Positions 17,449 to 29,488 of a stretch of 38,309 nucleotides of DNA are shown here, in pieces. Position 1 is the stretch's first letter. Each line of letters starts with the position of its first letter. Source of the stretch: Desulfuromonadaceae bacterium (GTDB taxonomy: Bacteria > Desulfobacterota > Desulfuromonadia > Geobacterales > Pseudopelobacteraceae); contig JAQUCU010000005.1 in the NCBI GenBank assembly GCA_028686055.1, positions 1 through 38,309 on the forward strand. The letters run 5' to 3'. Both the position numbers and the translations under genes were made by a program. The notes beneath the pieces are model-generated. The model made no database searches. It had not been told where the DNA came from and worked only from the letters and a program-made list of their open reading frames with translations.

Positions 17449-18891
17449 TCAAAAATGTCGTTTACGTTCAGAAGATGATCCATAATTGAGCATCTCGCGA
17501 TATTTGGTTACCGTACGGCGGGCTATATTCACCGTCTGCCCCGTAAGCAACTCGGCAATTTTCTGATCGGAAAGCGGTTTTTTAGGATTTTCCTTTTCGA
17601 TTATCTCTTTAATTCTGTTTTTCACGCTTTCAGATGCAACGAAATCCCCCTCGCTGGTCGAAAGGCCGCTGTTAAAAAAGTATTTCAGCTCCAGTAATCC
17701 CTGAGGCGTCTGCATATATTTATTGGTGGTGACCCGGCTGATCGTTGATTCATGCATGCCTATATCTTCTGCAATATCCCTCAATACCAATGGACGCAGA
17801 TACTCTATACCCTTATCAAAATATTCGCGTTGAAAATGTATTATGCTTTTTGCAACTTTATATATGGTCCGCTGGCGCTGCTGAATACTTTTGATCAACC
17901 AGACCGCTGAACGCATTTTATCATTGATATAATGCTCAGCCTGTGAATCAATTGTACCATTTCCACGAACAGCTGCATACTGGGTGCTGACTTTAAGATT
18001 GGGCAACCCCTCCTCATTCAGCATTACAACATAATCGTTCCCCACTTTATGCACAAAAATGTCGGGAGATATGTAATGCACATCATCGGTACTAAATGAC
18101 GATCCGGGACGCGGATCGAATTCTGAAATAATCCTGGAAGCGGCCAGCACCTGATTCATATCAACCTTTAATGATCGGGCAATCAGTTTATAATTCCGTT
18201 TTTCCAGATCACCAAGATGATTCTGCAGGATACCTTCGACAACACTGCCCTTCAAACCCATATTCCTGGCCTGGATAAGCAGACACTCACGCAGATCTCG
18301 GGCCGCAACTCCTGGTGGATCAAATTCCTGAATACATTCAAGCACATCCTCGACATCCTCTTCCGTCGCAGCACTTGCAGCAGCAATTTCCTGAAGGGAG
18401 GCCCGAAGATAACCCGACTCGTCAATATTGCCGATAATCACCTCACCGACACGAACATCCATTTCAGAATACTGTCCCATATGGAGCTGCCATAACAGGT
18501 GATCGATCAAGGTACCTTTACGCGTCAAAAGGTTTTCAAAGGAAGGGCGTTCATCATCTCCGCCGTACTGCTGCTCTCCGGAACTGTAGTTGTAGCCATC
18601 GAGATAACTGTCCCAGTCGCGCAGGGTTTCCTCTCCAGTTTCCACCTCATGAAAATCCACACTATCCTGCGATGGTTCAAATTCCTGCTCCGCCACTTCA
18701 AGTGTATCCGGTACACGGATTTCTTCCAGTTCAGTGGATTCTTCCAGAAGCGGGTTCTCCTCCAGTTCCTGTAGCACCAGATCCTGAAGTTCCATACGTG
18801 TCAACTGAAGCAGTTTGATAGCCTGTTGCAGTTGGGGAGTCATCACCAGCTGCTGGGACATTTTCAGTTGTTGACGCATCTCCATTGCCAT
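17449..18891 (-). CDS. rpoN: RNA polymerase sigma-54 factor
   Basis: Q-rich N-terminus (MRQQLKMSQQLVMTPQLQQAIKLLQL); RpoN box ARRTVTKYR. Confidence 0.97.
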   Translation of the reverse strand: MAMEMRQQLKMSQQLVMTPQLQQAIKLLQLTRMELQDLVLQELEENPLLEESTELEEIRVPDTLEVAEQEFEPSQDSVDFHEVETGEETLRDWDSYLDGYNYSSGEQQYGGDDERPSFENLLTRKGTLIDHLLWQLHMGQYSEMDVRVGEVIIGNIDESGYLRASLQEIAAASAATEEDVEDVLECIQEFDPPGVAARDLRECLLIQARNMGLKGSVVEGILQNHLGDLEKRNYKLIARSLKVDMNQVLAASRIISEFDPRPGSSFSTDDVHYISPDIFVHKVGNDYVVMLNEEGLPNLKVSTQYAAVRGNGTIDSQAEHYINDKMRSAVWLIKSIQQRQRTIYKVAKSIIHFQREYFDKGIEYLRPLVLRDIAEDIGMHESTISRVTTNKYMQTPQGLLELKYFFNSGLSTSEGDFVASESVKNRIKEIIEKENPKKPLSDQKIAELLTGQTVNIARRTVTKYREMLNYGSSSERKRHF

Positions 18892-18948
18892 GAAAATTTA
18901 ACCTCATACCCGACAGGAGTGAAATCATGCACTATCAATCAGTGCAAA

Positions 18949-19689
18949 CTAGAGACGAAAGTCCTTACCCAGATAAATTTCCTGAGCTTTTTTACTCACA
19001 GCAATCTCATCCGGAGTACCGTGTTCCAGAACAACACCACTGTTCATAATATATGCGGAATCACAGACTCCCAACGTTTCGCGGACGTTGTGATCCGAGA
19101 TCAATACACCAATGTTTTTGTTTTTGAGAGAAATAATCAGCCCCTGAATATCGGCAACAGCAATCGGGTCAATTCCAGCGAACGGCTCATCCAGCAGGAT
19201 GAATAAAGGGTTTGTTATCAGTGCCCTGGCAATTTCAACCCGGCGCCGTTCACCGCCAGAAAGCGCATATCCCTTTGATGCTGCAATGTGAGAAATGGAA
19301 AATTCCTCCAGCAACTGTTCCATCCTCTGTCGACGAAGTCGCTTGTCATGTTCTACTGTTTCAATAATTGCCATCAAATTATCTGCCACAGACAGCTTGC
19401 GGAAAACCGATGCTTCCTGAGGAAGATAGCTAATGCCACGGCGGGCCCGCAGGTACATAGGGAGAGCCGTTATCTCCTCGTCACCCAGAAAGACCTGGCC
19501 ACCGTCCGGCTGCGCCAGTCCGACCACCATGTAAAAGGTCGTTGTTTTACCGGCACCGTTTGGCCCAAGAAGTCCTATAACCGAACCGGATGTGATCGAA
19601 ATATCCACACCACAGACTACCTGACGGCTGCCGTAATTTTTCTTGAGAGATTTTGTCCAGAGCCTGGATACGTCAGCGACTTCCGGCAT
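18949..19689 (-). CDS. lptB: LPS export ABC transporter ATP-binding protein
   Basis: GLLGPNGAGKTTTFYMVVGL, YALSGGERRRVEIARAL. Likely start MPEVADVSRLW at 19689 rather than the ORF-track start at 19827, which runs into lptA. Confidence 0.92.
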   Translation of the reverse strand: MPEVADVSRLWTKSLKKNYGSRQVVCGVDISITSGSVIGLLGPNGAGKTTTFYMVVGLAQPDGGQVFLGDEEITALPMYLRARRGISYLPQEASVFRKLSVADNLMAIIETVEHDKRLRRQRMEQLLEEFSISHIAASKGYALSGGERRRVEIARALITNPLFILLDEPFAGIDPIAVADIQGLIISLKNKNIGVLISDHNVRETLGVCDSAYIMNSGVVLEHGTPDEIAVSKKAQEIYLGKDFRL

Positions 19690-20194
19690 CGTTCTTCCTT
19701 GCTGGCGGATTGATAACCGCTTCGACACGAGCTTTCGGATCGCCGCCGCTGGATACATCACTCTTGTCATCATCGACGTAATAGGTAATAACTTTTCCGC
19801 TGATACTGTCAGTTCCTTGCACAACACGGGGAGTCCCGGTCAAAACAATATGCCCATTGCGGCTGTCATAAACCGCCTTATCAGCAAAACCGGTTCTGTT
19901 CTGCTGGATAATCCTGACATTTCCCAGAGCTTCAACCTTTTCAACCTCTTTGCTTTTATCCGCATAGCTCACGACAAGCTTATCGGAGAATATGGTTATA
20001 TCCCCCTGTTTTGCAACAACCTTTCCGGAAAAAACCGCAGTTTTTCCTTTATTGTCGGCGGTCATATCGTTGGATTTAATAGTAATCGGCAGCTTTGAAC
20101 GATCCTTGCGGACCGCAGGTGCAGCAGGAGCCTCGGACACCGGAAAGAGGCACCACATGCAGACCAATACCATAAAAAATTGTTGTATTCTCAT
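19673..20194 (-). CDS. lptA: LPS transport periplasmic protein LptA (OstA family)
   Basis: Signal peptide; IKSNDMTADNKGKTAVFSGKVVAKQGDITIFSDKLVV OstA-like; adjacent to lptB. Confidence 0.88.
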   Translation of the reverse strand: MRIQQFFMVLVCMWCLFPVSEAPAAPAVRKDRSKLPITIKSNDMTADNKGKTAVFSGKVVAKQGDITIFSDKLVVSYADKSKEVEKVEALGNVRIIQQNRTGFADKAVYDSRNGHIVLTGTPRVVQGTDSISGKVITYYVDDDKSDVSSGGDPKARVEAVINPPARKNDAGSR

Positions 20195-20309
20195 CTTATA
20201 AACCTATAACTAAAGTCCAGGTAACAGTATCAGATGTCAACCGGTAAACAGAAACCTATAAGAAAATAATCAATAAAAAATCCAAAAAAACGACGAATTA
20301 CCTGACTGC

Positions 20310-20879
20310 CTAATTCGGGACAATTGTAGCATTAATCGAAGAAAAGAAACGGGCACGCTGACTATTGACTCCCATATCCATTCCAACCGCTGTAAGCTGC
20401 AGTCTTTGCTGTCTGAAGGCCACCGGATCGCTAGTTGTAAATTTATGAGTCGCGCCCGCATATGTAATAGAATTTGTTTTAAAGCTCGCTCCATCCTCAG
20501 TTTCAATGTGTACATGACCGTTAAGGCGGACGTTTTTTGCAGAATTGGAATAATCTCCACTGTCCGCTGTAACTGTCACCACTCCGTGTGAATGTGTTCG
20601 CTGGAACTCCATACGGATATCTGAGAGATAAGCCATATCTCCGCTCTTATCGTAGTCAACCCGTTCTGCAACGAGCTCCCATACAACAAGACCATCCTGA
20701 ATTTCTGAGAATCGGGCCTTTTTCAGGGCAACATCAATATTGTGGGGAAGCTGCTGATTGACCGACCGGGCCGGTGCTGATTCATGAGAACCATTCCGAT
20801 AAACTGCGGCCGCGATACCAATAATCGCCGCCATCACAAGAAGTGCCAGCAAAGGCTTGATATAAACTGGCGATATCAT
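20310..20879 (-). CDS. lptC: LPS export system protein LptC
   Basis: Single TM N-terminus, OstA-like fold sequence (VWELVAERVDYD...GDYSNSAKNVRLNGHVHIETEDG); operon position. Confidence 0.8.
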   Translation of the reverse strand: MISPVYIKPLLALLVMAAIIGIAAAVYRNGSHESAPARSVNQQLPHNIDVALKKARFSEIQDGLVVWELVAERVDYDKSGDMAYLSDIRMEFQRTHSHGVVTVTADSGDYSNSAKNVRLNGHVHIETEDGASFKTNSITYAGATHKFTTSDPVAFRQQRLQLTAVGMDMGVNSQRARFFSSINATIVPN

Positions 20880-21009
20880 AATAGGTAGGAACTATAGCAT
20901 TGAGGAGTGCAACTGTCCAGCATAACGTGGCAGGATTGATGCTTTTGGCACAAAGATTGTATCCGTCGGTTGCTCTGCTTATCAGAGTCAGCTGGCGGAC
21001 GCTAATAAT

Positions 21010-21525
21010 CTATAACTCATAACGGGCTGCGACCTCATCCCAGAGGCCGCGCCCCTTGAGAATCAGATCACATACTTCACGAACAGCCCCTCGCCCGCCG
21101 GCAAGTGATGTCACATAGTGAGCTGCATTGCGGGCTTCGATAACCCCATCGGCAGGAGACGCAGCAAAAATTACGCGATGCATGACCGGAACATCAATGA
21201 CATCATCTCCCATATAGGCAATCTGACTATCACCAAGCCCGGTTCTCTGTTTCACATCAAGGTAGCTGTCTAGTTTTTTAAGTGCCCCCTGATAAACCAG
21301 TTCAATCCCGAGCTCTCTGGCCCTGAGATCAACAACCGGAGAGGTGCGACCGGTGATGATGCCGACCTCAATGCCATGCCGCTGAAGCATTTTAATGCCA
21401 TGCCCATCCTTGACATTGAATACTTTGGTTTCAACTCCGTTGACATCATAAACAATGCCCCCATCGGTCATAACGCCATCTACATCAAGCAGCAACAGGC
21501 GTATATCCGAAAGTCTGTCACTCAT
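21010..21525 (-). CDS. kdsC: 3-deoxy-D-manno-octulosonate 8-phosphate phosphatase
   Basis: LLLLDVDGVMTDGGIVYD HAD motif; YMGDDVIDVPVM. Confidence 0.93.
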   Translation of the reverse strand: MSDRLSDIRLLLLDVDGVMTDGGIVYDVNGVETKVFNVKDGHGIKMLQRHGIEVGIITGRTSPVVDLRARELGIELVYQGALKKLDSYLDVKQRTGLGDSQIAYMGDDVIDVPVMHRVIFAASPADGVIEARNAAHYVTSLAGGRGAVREVCDLILKGRGLWDEVAARYEL

Positions 21526-22493
21526 CAGGCAATCCCGGACTTGAGAATGTCATGCAGATGGATAATACCGCAAGGAGCAGGACTCTGATCGTTTTCAAAA
21601 ACAAACAGAGAAGTAATGGCGCGTTGCTCCATGATCTGCAGAGCAGCGGCAGCAAGTTCTGACCTCCTGATACGCAGTGGCCCTTGTTTCATGATTTCCG
21701 AAGCACGCCTATTGAGAATATCAAAACCCTTCTCCAGCGACCGGCGCAGGTCCCCGTCCGTAATAACACCTTTCAGAGCGCCGCTTGCATCACAGACACC
21801 GGTTACTCCGAGTCCCTTGGCGGTAATCACAAACAGGGCCTCTTTCATCAGCGTTTCTTCCTTCACCAGTGGAATATCTCCACCGGAGTGCATCAGATCT
21901 TCAACCCTGAGAATCAGCTTTTTACCCAGCGCCCCACCCGGGTGGAATATTGCGAAATCTTCTGCCTTGAAACCCCGTTTAACCAGTAGTGCCACAGCCA
22001 GCGCATCCCCCATTGCCAGCGCGGCAGTTGTCGACGCTGTCGGAGCAAGCCCGAGAGGGCATGCCTCCTCCAGGACTGATACATCGAGAAAAACGTCGCT
22101 TGTGCGGGCCAGGTTTGATGCCGGATTGCCGCTCATGGCAACCAGACGCGCTCCCAGACGCTTGACTGACGGGAGTATTCTCAGGATTTCCTCGGTTTCG
22201 CCACTGTTTGAAATGGCAATCACGACATCACCCTTCATGATCATTCCCAGATCACCGTGTATTCCTTCTGCAGGATGCAGAAAAAAAGCCGGAGTACCTG
22301 TAGAAGCCATGGTGGAGGCGATTTTCTGCCCAACCAGGCCGGATTTGCCCATCCCGCTGACAATCACCCGCCCTGAACTGCCCAATATCAAGTCTATTGC
22401 CCGCTCGAACGAACCGTCAATGCGTTCAGCCATGACAGACAGGGCCTGCGCCTCAACCCGGATTACCCGGCGCGCCTCATCAATAGCTGTCAT
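21525..22493 (-). CDS. kdsD: Arabinose-5-phosphate isomerase (KpsF/GutQ/KdsD)
   Basis: SIS domain [42 protein letters not shown]; paired CBS domains. Confidence 0.93.
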   Translation of the reverse strand: MTAIDEARRVIRVEAQALSVMAERIDGSFERAIDLILGSSGRVIVSGMGKSGLVGQKIASTMASTGTPAFFLHPAEGIHGDLGMIMKGDVVIAISNSGETEEILRILPSVKRLGARLVAMSGNPASNLARTSDVFLDVSVLEEACPLGLAPTASTTAALAMGDALAVALLVKRGFKAEDFAIFHPGGALGKKLILRVEDLMHSGGDIPLVKEETLMKEALFVITAKGLGVTGVCDASGALKGVITDGDLRRSLEKGFDILNRRASEIMKQGPLRIRRSELAAAALQIMEQRAITSLFVFENDQSPAPCGIIHLHDILKSGIA

Positions 22494-23323
22494 ACCGATG
22501 GCCTCTGTTTAATGATAGTGTCCAGTGATTTCAAAGTTTTCAACAGTCCTGGGAGCTCGTTCAGCGGGATCGAGTTAGGACCATCACAGAGCGCCTTGTC
22601 AGGGTCTTCATGCACCTCCATAAAGATGCCGTCAATCCCTGTGGCAACTGCCGCCCGTGACAGATACTCCACAAACTCGCGCTGGCCGCCTGAGCTGTCC
22701 CCCTGACCTCCGGGGAGTTGCACACTGTGAGTCGCGTCAAACACCACCGGATAACCGGTGGAGCGCATGACCGGAAAGCTGCGCATATCCACGACAAGAT
22801 TGTTATAGCCGAAAGAGGCGCCGCGCTCCGTAAGGATGATGTTCTCGTTGCCGCTTGCAGAGATCTTTCCGGCAACGTTTTTCATATCCCAGGGGGCCAG
22901 AAACTGGCCTTTTTTGACGTTGATAATCCTCCCGCTCTTTGCTGCAGCAACCAGAAGATCGGTCTGACGGCAGAGAAAAGCCGGGATCTGCAGGATATCC
23001 AGCACATCCGCCGCCGGCGAAATCTGTTCAATGGAGTGAATATCAGAAATCACCGGAACGCCGAGCGATTCCTTGACCTTGCGTAAAATGGCGAGTCCCT
23101 CTTTCAGGCCTGGCCCGCGGTAGGCATTGATCGAAGTGCGGTTTGCCTTGTCGTAGGATGCCTTGAATATGAGCGGAATTGAAAGACCATTGCAAATCGC
23201 CATCAACCGTTCGGCATGCCGCATAGTTGCTGCCTCGTTCTCGATCACGCATGGTCCGGCGATCAGGACTAGTGGACGATTGCCCCCAATCACCACATTT
23301 CCGGATATAATTTCACGAGTCAT
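22490..23323 (-). CDS. kdsA: 3-deoxy-8-phosphooctulonate synthase
   Basis: [44 protein letters not shown]. Confidence 0.96.
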   Translation of the reverse strand: MTREIISGNVVIGGNRPLVLIAGPCVIENEAATMRHAERLMAICNGLSIPLIFKASYDKANRTSINAYRGPGLKEGLAILRKVKESLGVPVISDIHSIEQISPAADVLDILQIPAFLCRQTDLLVAAAKSGRIINVKKGQFLAPWDMKNVAGKISASGNENIILTERGASFGYNNLVVDMRSFPVMRSTGYPVVFDATHSVQLPGGQGDSSGGQREFVEYLSRAAVATGIDGIFMEVHEDPDKALCDGPNSIPLNELPGLLKTLKSLDTIIKQRPSV

Positions 23324-23326
23324 GGT

Positions 23327-24952
<1,626 letters not shown>

Positions 24953-24973
24953 TCAATCAATACAATTAAAGTT

Positions 24974-25738
24974 CTATTTATTTAGCTTTCGATACTGTTC
25001 CTGCGCTTTAAGCAAATCATCCGGGGTATCGACCCCAATCGATTCGAAATCGGACTCAATCACCCGTATTGTGACACCATTTTCAATAGCTCGCAGTTGT
25101 TCCAGCTTCTCGGATATTTCGAGAAATGTCGCCGGCATGGCGGCAAATTTCAGCAAAAAATCACGGCGATAGACATAAAGGCCAACATGCTTGTAGCAGA
25201 GCAGTTTGCCGCTGCAGAATGATTCATCCTTCAGATCCTTCCATTTATCGCGAAAAAATGGGAGCGGAGAACGGGAAAAATAAAGGGCATTGCTTTGGTT
25301 ATCGGTAACGACTTTGACAACATTTGGAGAAAGAAAATCATGCAGGCATTTGATGCGTGTCTTGACGGTCCCCATCAGCAAATCAGGCTCTTCAAGAAAA
25401 GGCTGCAGTGCCAGATCAATCATTGCCGGGTCAATCAGCGGCTCATCACCCTGAACATTGACGATTATATCAGCATCAAGCCCTGCGGCGACTTCTGCCA
25501 GACGGTCGGTGCCGGTTTCATGACTGGTGGAGGTCATGACCGCCTCCCCACCGATCAGTGTAACCGCATCAGCAATGCGAAGGTCGTCAGTAGCAACAAT
25601 AACTCGACTGACGAGCTTTGACTGAGCTGTACGCTCATAGACATGCTGGATCATCGGACGGCCGTCAATTTCCGCCAGGGCCTTGCCGGGAAAACGTGTT
25701 GATGCGTAACGGGCAGGGATAACCGCTGTAATTTTCAT
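24974..25738 (-). CDS. kdsB: 3-deoxy-manno-octulosonate cytidylyltransferase
   Basis: [42 protein letters not shown]. Confidence 0.97.
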   Translation of the reverse strand: MKITAVIPARYASTRFPGKALAEIDGRPMIQHVYERTAQSKLVSRVIVATDDLRIADAVTLIGGEAVMTSTSHETGTDRLAEVAAGLDADIIVNVQGDEPLIDPAMIDLALQPFLEEPDLLMGTVKTRIKCLHDFLSPNVVKVVTDNQSNALYFSRSPLPFFRDKWKDLKDESFCSGKLLCYKHVGLYVYRRDFLLKFAAMPATFLEISEKLEQLRAIENGVTIRVIESDFESIGVDTPDDLLKAQEQYRKLNK

Positions 25739-25945
25739 GCCGGAGAACCTTTTTCAATAACGGGAGTGATGACGACAACGTCAGGCGCCCTGTGGTAGGA
25801 CGTGACAAGCTACCGCAAAAGCAAAGGGGTGTCAAGGTGTGAACAGGAGTACAGAGGCAGAAACTAAGTACGGTAATAAACTGCGAATTTCCTTATCCAA
25901 ACCCAAACAGATACAATTCAGACGCAGTGCCCGATTTCGCCATTT

Positions 25946-26413
25946 TTAAAATCTGAAATCTTTCTTTGTGGAGATTACATAGTCCTTCTGCGCGGCATCC
26001 TTCTTATGACAGCCAAAACAGGTAGTGACCGGATCGAGCCCACTTGGTTTGCCATCGACACCAAAGCCGGCGAAAAGCCACCCCCCGGTTGCAGTCTGGC
26101 GTTTATCCTTTTTCATCAGTACTATCATATTCTTGGGGCCGTCAATGGCAGGGTTGCCCTTGATAGTATATGACTCGACCACAATACGGCTCCCCTCGGC
26201 AAACCTGTTAACGGACAGATAACCTATCTGAGCCTTTTTGTCGGCATATATGTAGTGAATGCCGTAAAAGAGCGAATTTTTATCGGTAACGACTTTGCGG
26301 TCGCTTTTTTTCCAGGAGGTATACCCCTTGGGAAGCGCTGTGGAAGCTGCTCCGGAAACGGCAGCGATAATGCACAGGAACAAAACTGAAAACAGGACGA
26401 CAGTTGATTTCAT
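25946..26413 (-). CDS. Cytochrome P460-like c-type heme protein
   Basis: 155 aa with signal peptide; single C-terminal TCFGCHKKDAAQKDYV; overall P460-family layout. Confidence 0.75.
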   Translation of the reverse strand: MKSTVVLFSVLFLCIIAAVSGAASTALPKGYTSWKKSDRKVVTDKNSLFYGIHYIYADKKAQIGYLSVNRFAEGSRIVVESYTIKGNPAIDGPKNMIVLMKKDKRQTATGGWLFAGFGVDGKPSGLDPVTTCFGCHKKDAAQKDYVISTKKDFRF

Positions 26414-26680
26414 GAGAAAGCTCCATAGGAATTATTATTGGTGGACACTATATCATCAAAAGTTTTTTTGTCACGTACTGATGTGCGGGCAGGGCTGAAA
26501 TCCTCCTAGTGACTACAGATGTAGTTGCGCCTCTTTAAATCAACCCCACAGAGCGTTACCAGCAGATTTACATCAGTGCCGCAGAAAATTATATTGAAAA
26601 AATGGTAACAATATTGACCTGACCGGCAGAGTAAGGTACTTTACCGATAGACTGTATAAAAGGAAGGAAGCACCCTGTAT

Positions 26681-27148
26681 ATGCAACGCCCATCATGGGA
26701 TCAGTACTTCATGGACATCACCCGCCTTGTAGCAACCCGCTCCACCTGCCTGAGACGTCAGGTCGGCGCGATTCTTGTTAAAGAGCGCAACATTCTGGCC
26801 ACAGGTTATAATGGCGTTCCATCTGGTATAAGCCACTGCGACGTTGTCGGCTGCCTGCGGGAGCGCCTCAAAGTTCCCTCCGGCGAACGCCATGAACTTT
26901 GCCGCGGCCTGCATGCTGAGCAGAACGCCATAATCCAGGCCGCCCGCCACGGCATCAACATCGACGGTTCGACCCTCTATTGCACCACTATGCCCTGTAT
27001 TATCTGCACCAAGATGTTGATCAACGCCGGTATCTCAACCGTTGTTTATGCCGAGGGATATGCGGATGATCTGGCACGTGAAATGCTCGCAGAAACCGGT
27101 ATCAGAATTTGTCAGTTTAACCCTGAAGACTCGGAGCACGCAGCGTGA
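26681..27148 (+). CDS. dCMP deaminase (ComEB/deoxycytidylate deaminase family)
   Basis: [14 protein letters not shown] and [15 protein letters not shown] zinc-binding motifs. Confidence 0.92.
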   Translation: MQRPSWDQYFMDITRLVATRSTCLRRQVGAILVKERNILATGYNGVPSGISHCDVVGCLRERLKVPSGERHELCRGLHAEQNAIIQAARHGINIDGSTLYCTTMPCIICTKMLINAGISTVVYAEGYADDLAREMLAETGIRICQFNPEDSEHAA

Positions 27149-27597
27149 AATGTCCTTTCTGCAACAATCTTGACAGCAAGGTCGTAGACTCGCGGCCAGA
27201 CAAGGGCGGAGCCGCCATAAGGCGTCGCCGCGAGTGCGAGCAGTGCAGCAGACGTTTCACCACATTCGAGCGGATCGAAGAAATGCTCCCGCAGGTCTGC
27301 AAGAAGGACGGCCGTCGCGAGCCGTTCGACCGGATAAAGATTATCAACGGGATCGCCAAGGCCTGCGAAAAGCGGCCCATCTCCAAAACGGATATCGAAG
27401 CGTTGGTTGACCGTCTTGAGACGCGGCTGCAGGAGTCTACCGAGCGGGAGATTTCAACGACAGCCATCGGCGAGTGGGTCATGAAGGAGCTGCACGGCAT
27501 GGATGAGGTTGCCTATGTCCGCTTTGCCTCGGTCTACCGCTCATTCCGCGACATCAGCGAGTTTATGCAGGAGCTGCAGGAACTGCTCAAGAAATAA
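27145..27597 (+). CDS. nrdR: Transcriptional repressor NrdR
   Basis: [43 protein letters not shown] zinc ribbon plus ATP-cone; GTG start overlapping the upstream TGA. Confidence 0.97.
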   Translation: MKCPFCNNLDSKVVDSRPDKGGAAIRRRRECEQCSRRFTTFERIEEMLPQVCKKDGRREPFDRIKIINGIAKACEKRPISKTDIEALVDRLETRLQESTEREISTTAIGEWVMKELHGMDEVAYVRFASVYRSFRDISEFMQELQELLKK

Positions 27598-27600
27598 TGT

Positions 27601-27667
27601 TGAATTTTGGATTTTAAATGTAGAATTTAAACCCATAATTCAAAATCCATAATTCAAAATTGGGTTT
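27601..27667. repeat. AT-rich direct and inverted repeats between nrdR and ribD
   Basis: CATAATTCAAAATC/CATAATTCAAAATT tandem 14-mers (27634-27661). TGAATTTTGGATTTT (27601-27615) pairs with AAAATCCATAATTCA with one mismatch. AAACCC...GGGTTT flanks. Confidence 0.8.
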
Positions 27668-27669
27668 TT

Positions 27670-28773
27670 ATGTCCATCGACACCAAATATATGAAGCGCG
27701 CCCTGATGCTGGCAAAAAAAGGACGTGGCAAAACATATCCGAATCCGGCGGTCGGATGCGTGATTGTAAAGAATGGCGTGATTATCGGAGAGGGATGGCA
27801 TAAACGGGCAGGTGGGCACCATGCCGAAATTCATGCCCTGGAAATGGCCGGCAATGAAGCGCGAGGAGCTGATGTCTATGTAACACTGGAGCCCTGCAGC
27901 CATACCGGGAAGACCCCCCCCTGCAGCGAGGCTCTGATCCGGGCCGGTGTCAAACGGGTTACAGCCGGCATGAGCGACCCGAATCCCCGGGTCAACGGTG
28001 GAGGTTTAAGGGCTCTGCAACAGGCCGGAATTGCGACCTTCTGTGGAGTACTGGAGAATGAATGCCGCGCCATCAACCGCTCCTTCCTGAAATTCATGAC
28101 CACCGGCCAGCCATACGTCACATATAAATGCGCCATGACGCTGGATGGCAAGATAGCAAGCGTCACCGGCGATTCCCGCTGGATCAGCTGTGAAGCATCG
28201 CGCAGAATAGTTCACCGCATGCGGGCTGACAACAATGCGATAATGGTCGGCGTTGATACGATTATCGCGGACAACCCGCAGCTGACTGTTCGTCACATCA
28301 ACGGGAACAACCCACTCAGGATCATCGTCGACAGCCGCCTGCGCACACCGGAGAGTGTTGCTGTATTAAGCGGGCAAATGGCCGGCGGAACTATGATTGC
28401 CACCACCGAAACAAACCCGAAGGTTCATGCCCGGTATCTCAAGGCAGGGGCCCGCCTGCTGATCTGCAATTCAGACAATGGCAGGGTGGATCTGCATGAT
28501 CTATTGAACAAACTGGGGGGACTCGGCATCCATTCACTTCTGCTGGAGGGAGGAAGCCATCTGGCAGGAGAAGCTCTAAAGCATGGTCTGATTGATGAAT
28601 GCGTATTTTTTTATGCACCCAAGGTGGTCGGCAGTGACGGGTTCTCTCCATTTACGATGACCGGCACCACCGATATGGCTCACTCGATAAATTTTTGCGA
28701 TCTCAACATGCGGCGCGTTGGCACTGATATAATGGTTACTGCACGCCCGGAGCGTCAATGTTCACTGGACTGA
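27670..28773 (+). CDS. ribD: Bifunctional riboflavin deaminase/reductase RibD
   Basis: YPNPAVGCVIVKNG, HAEIHAL, TLEPCSHTGKTPPC; C-terminal reductase domain. Confidence 0.96.
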   Translation: MSIDTKYMKRALMLAKKGRGKTYPNPAVGCVIVKNGVIIGEGWHKRAGGHHAEIHALEMAGNEARGADVYVTLEPCSHTGKTPPCSEALIRAGVKRVTAGMSDPNPRVNGGGLRALQQAGIATFCGVLENECRAINRSFLKFMTTGQPYVTYKCAMTLDGKIASVTGDSRWISCEASRRIVHRMRADNNAIMVGVDTIIADNPQLTVRHINGNNPLRIIVDSRLRTPESVAVLSGQMAGGTMIATTETNPKVHARYLKAGARLLICNSDNGRVDLHDLLNKLGGLGIHSLLLEGGSHLAGEALKHGLIDECVFFYAPKVVGSDGFSPFTMTGTTDMAHSINFCDLNMRRVGTDIMVTARPERQCSLD

Positions 28774-29399
28774 TTGAAGACACCGGCCGTGTGGCATCAT
28801 TTAACCGCCATGGAGAAGCCGGAGTATTAGTAGTAGAAACTTCACTGACGACAGCAGATATTGCCATCGGCGACTCGGTTGCCGTCAACGGAGCATGCCT
28901 GACCGTAATCGCCAGCACCCTCCGCACCCTGACCTTTGATGTTTCTCCGGAAAGCATTTCCCGCACATTGATCGGGAAACTCTACAGCGGCAGCCTCGTC
29001 AATCTGGAGCAGGCCCTCAGGATGGGTGACCGCATGGGTGGTCATATTGTCAGCGGTCACGTCGACTGCACAGGGCAGCTGACCCGATTGGAAAACCGTT
29101 CCGGCAACCACCAGTTACATTTCACCCTGCCCCCTGAACATGCACGGTATCTGGTTGAAAAGGGTTCCGTAACGATCGACGGCATAAGTCTGACGGTCAA
29201 TACGGTCTCTCAGGATGCGTTTTCGGTAAATATCATTCCGCATACGTACTCCAGCACCACTCTCGGACAGCTCAGGGCGGGCGACAAAGTCAATATAGAA
29301 ACCGACATTATCGGAAAGTATGTGGAACGCTTGACCTCCCCCTGGCAATCCGGAGGAGGCCTGAATATGAAAATTCTGGCAGAAAATGGATTTATATAG
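28758..29399 (+). CDS. ribE: Riboflavin synthase alpha chain
   Basis: MFTGLIEDTGRV; NGACLTV; GGHIVSGHVDCTG; duplicated lumazine-binding domain. Confidence 0.96.
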   Translation: MFTGLIEDTGRVASFNRHGEAGVLVVETSLTTADIAIGDSVAVNGACLTVIASTLRTLTFDVSPESISRTLIGKLYSGSLVNLEQALRMGDRMGGHIVSGHVDCTGQLTRLENRSGNHQLHFTLPPEHARYLVEKGSVTIDGISLTVNTVSQDAFSVNIIPHTYSSTTLGQLRAGDKVNIETDIIGKYVERLTSPWQSGGGLNMKILAENGFI

Positions 29400-29488
29400 A
29401 ACAATTTGGGATGTTGCATTCTGACTGTTGATACAAATTCAACCTATTAAACTTAAAATAAAAAATTGCAGTTTAGAAAGGGATTTAA

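Noticed and set aside
19690-19827. N-terminal extension of LptB in the ORF track
   Set aside because: Falls within lptA coding sequence; the MPEVADVSRLW start gives a normal-length LptB with a short overlap.
21616-22512. Plus-strand 298-aa ORF
   Set aside because: Fully antisense to kdsD, which is unambiguous; low-complexity Ser/Arg/Pro-rich shadow ORF.
26510-26610. Possible sigma-54 promoter near GCGGCACTGATGTAAATCTGC upstream of the P460 gene (minus strand)
   Set aside because: The GG to GC distance is wrong (15 instead of 10).
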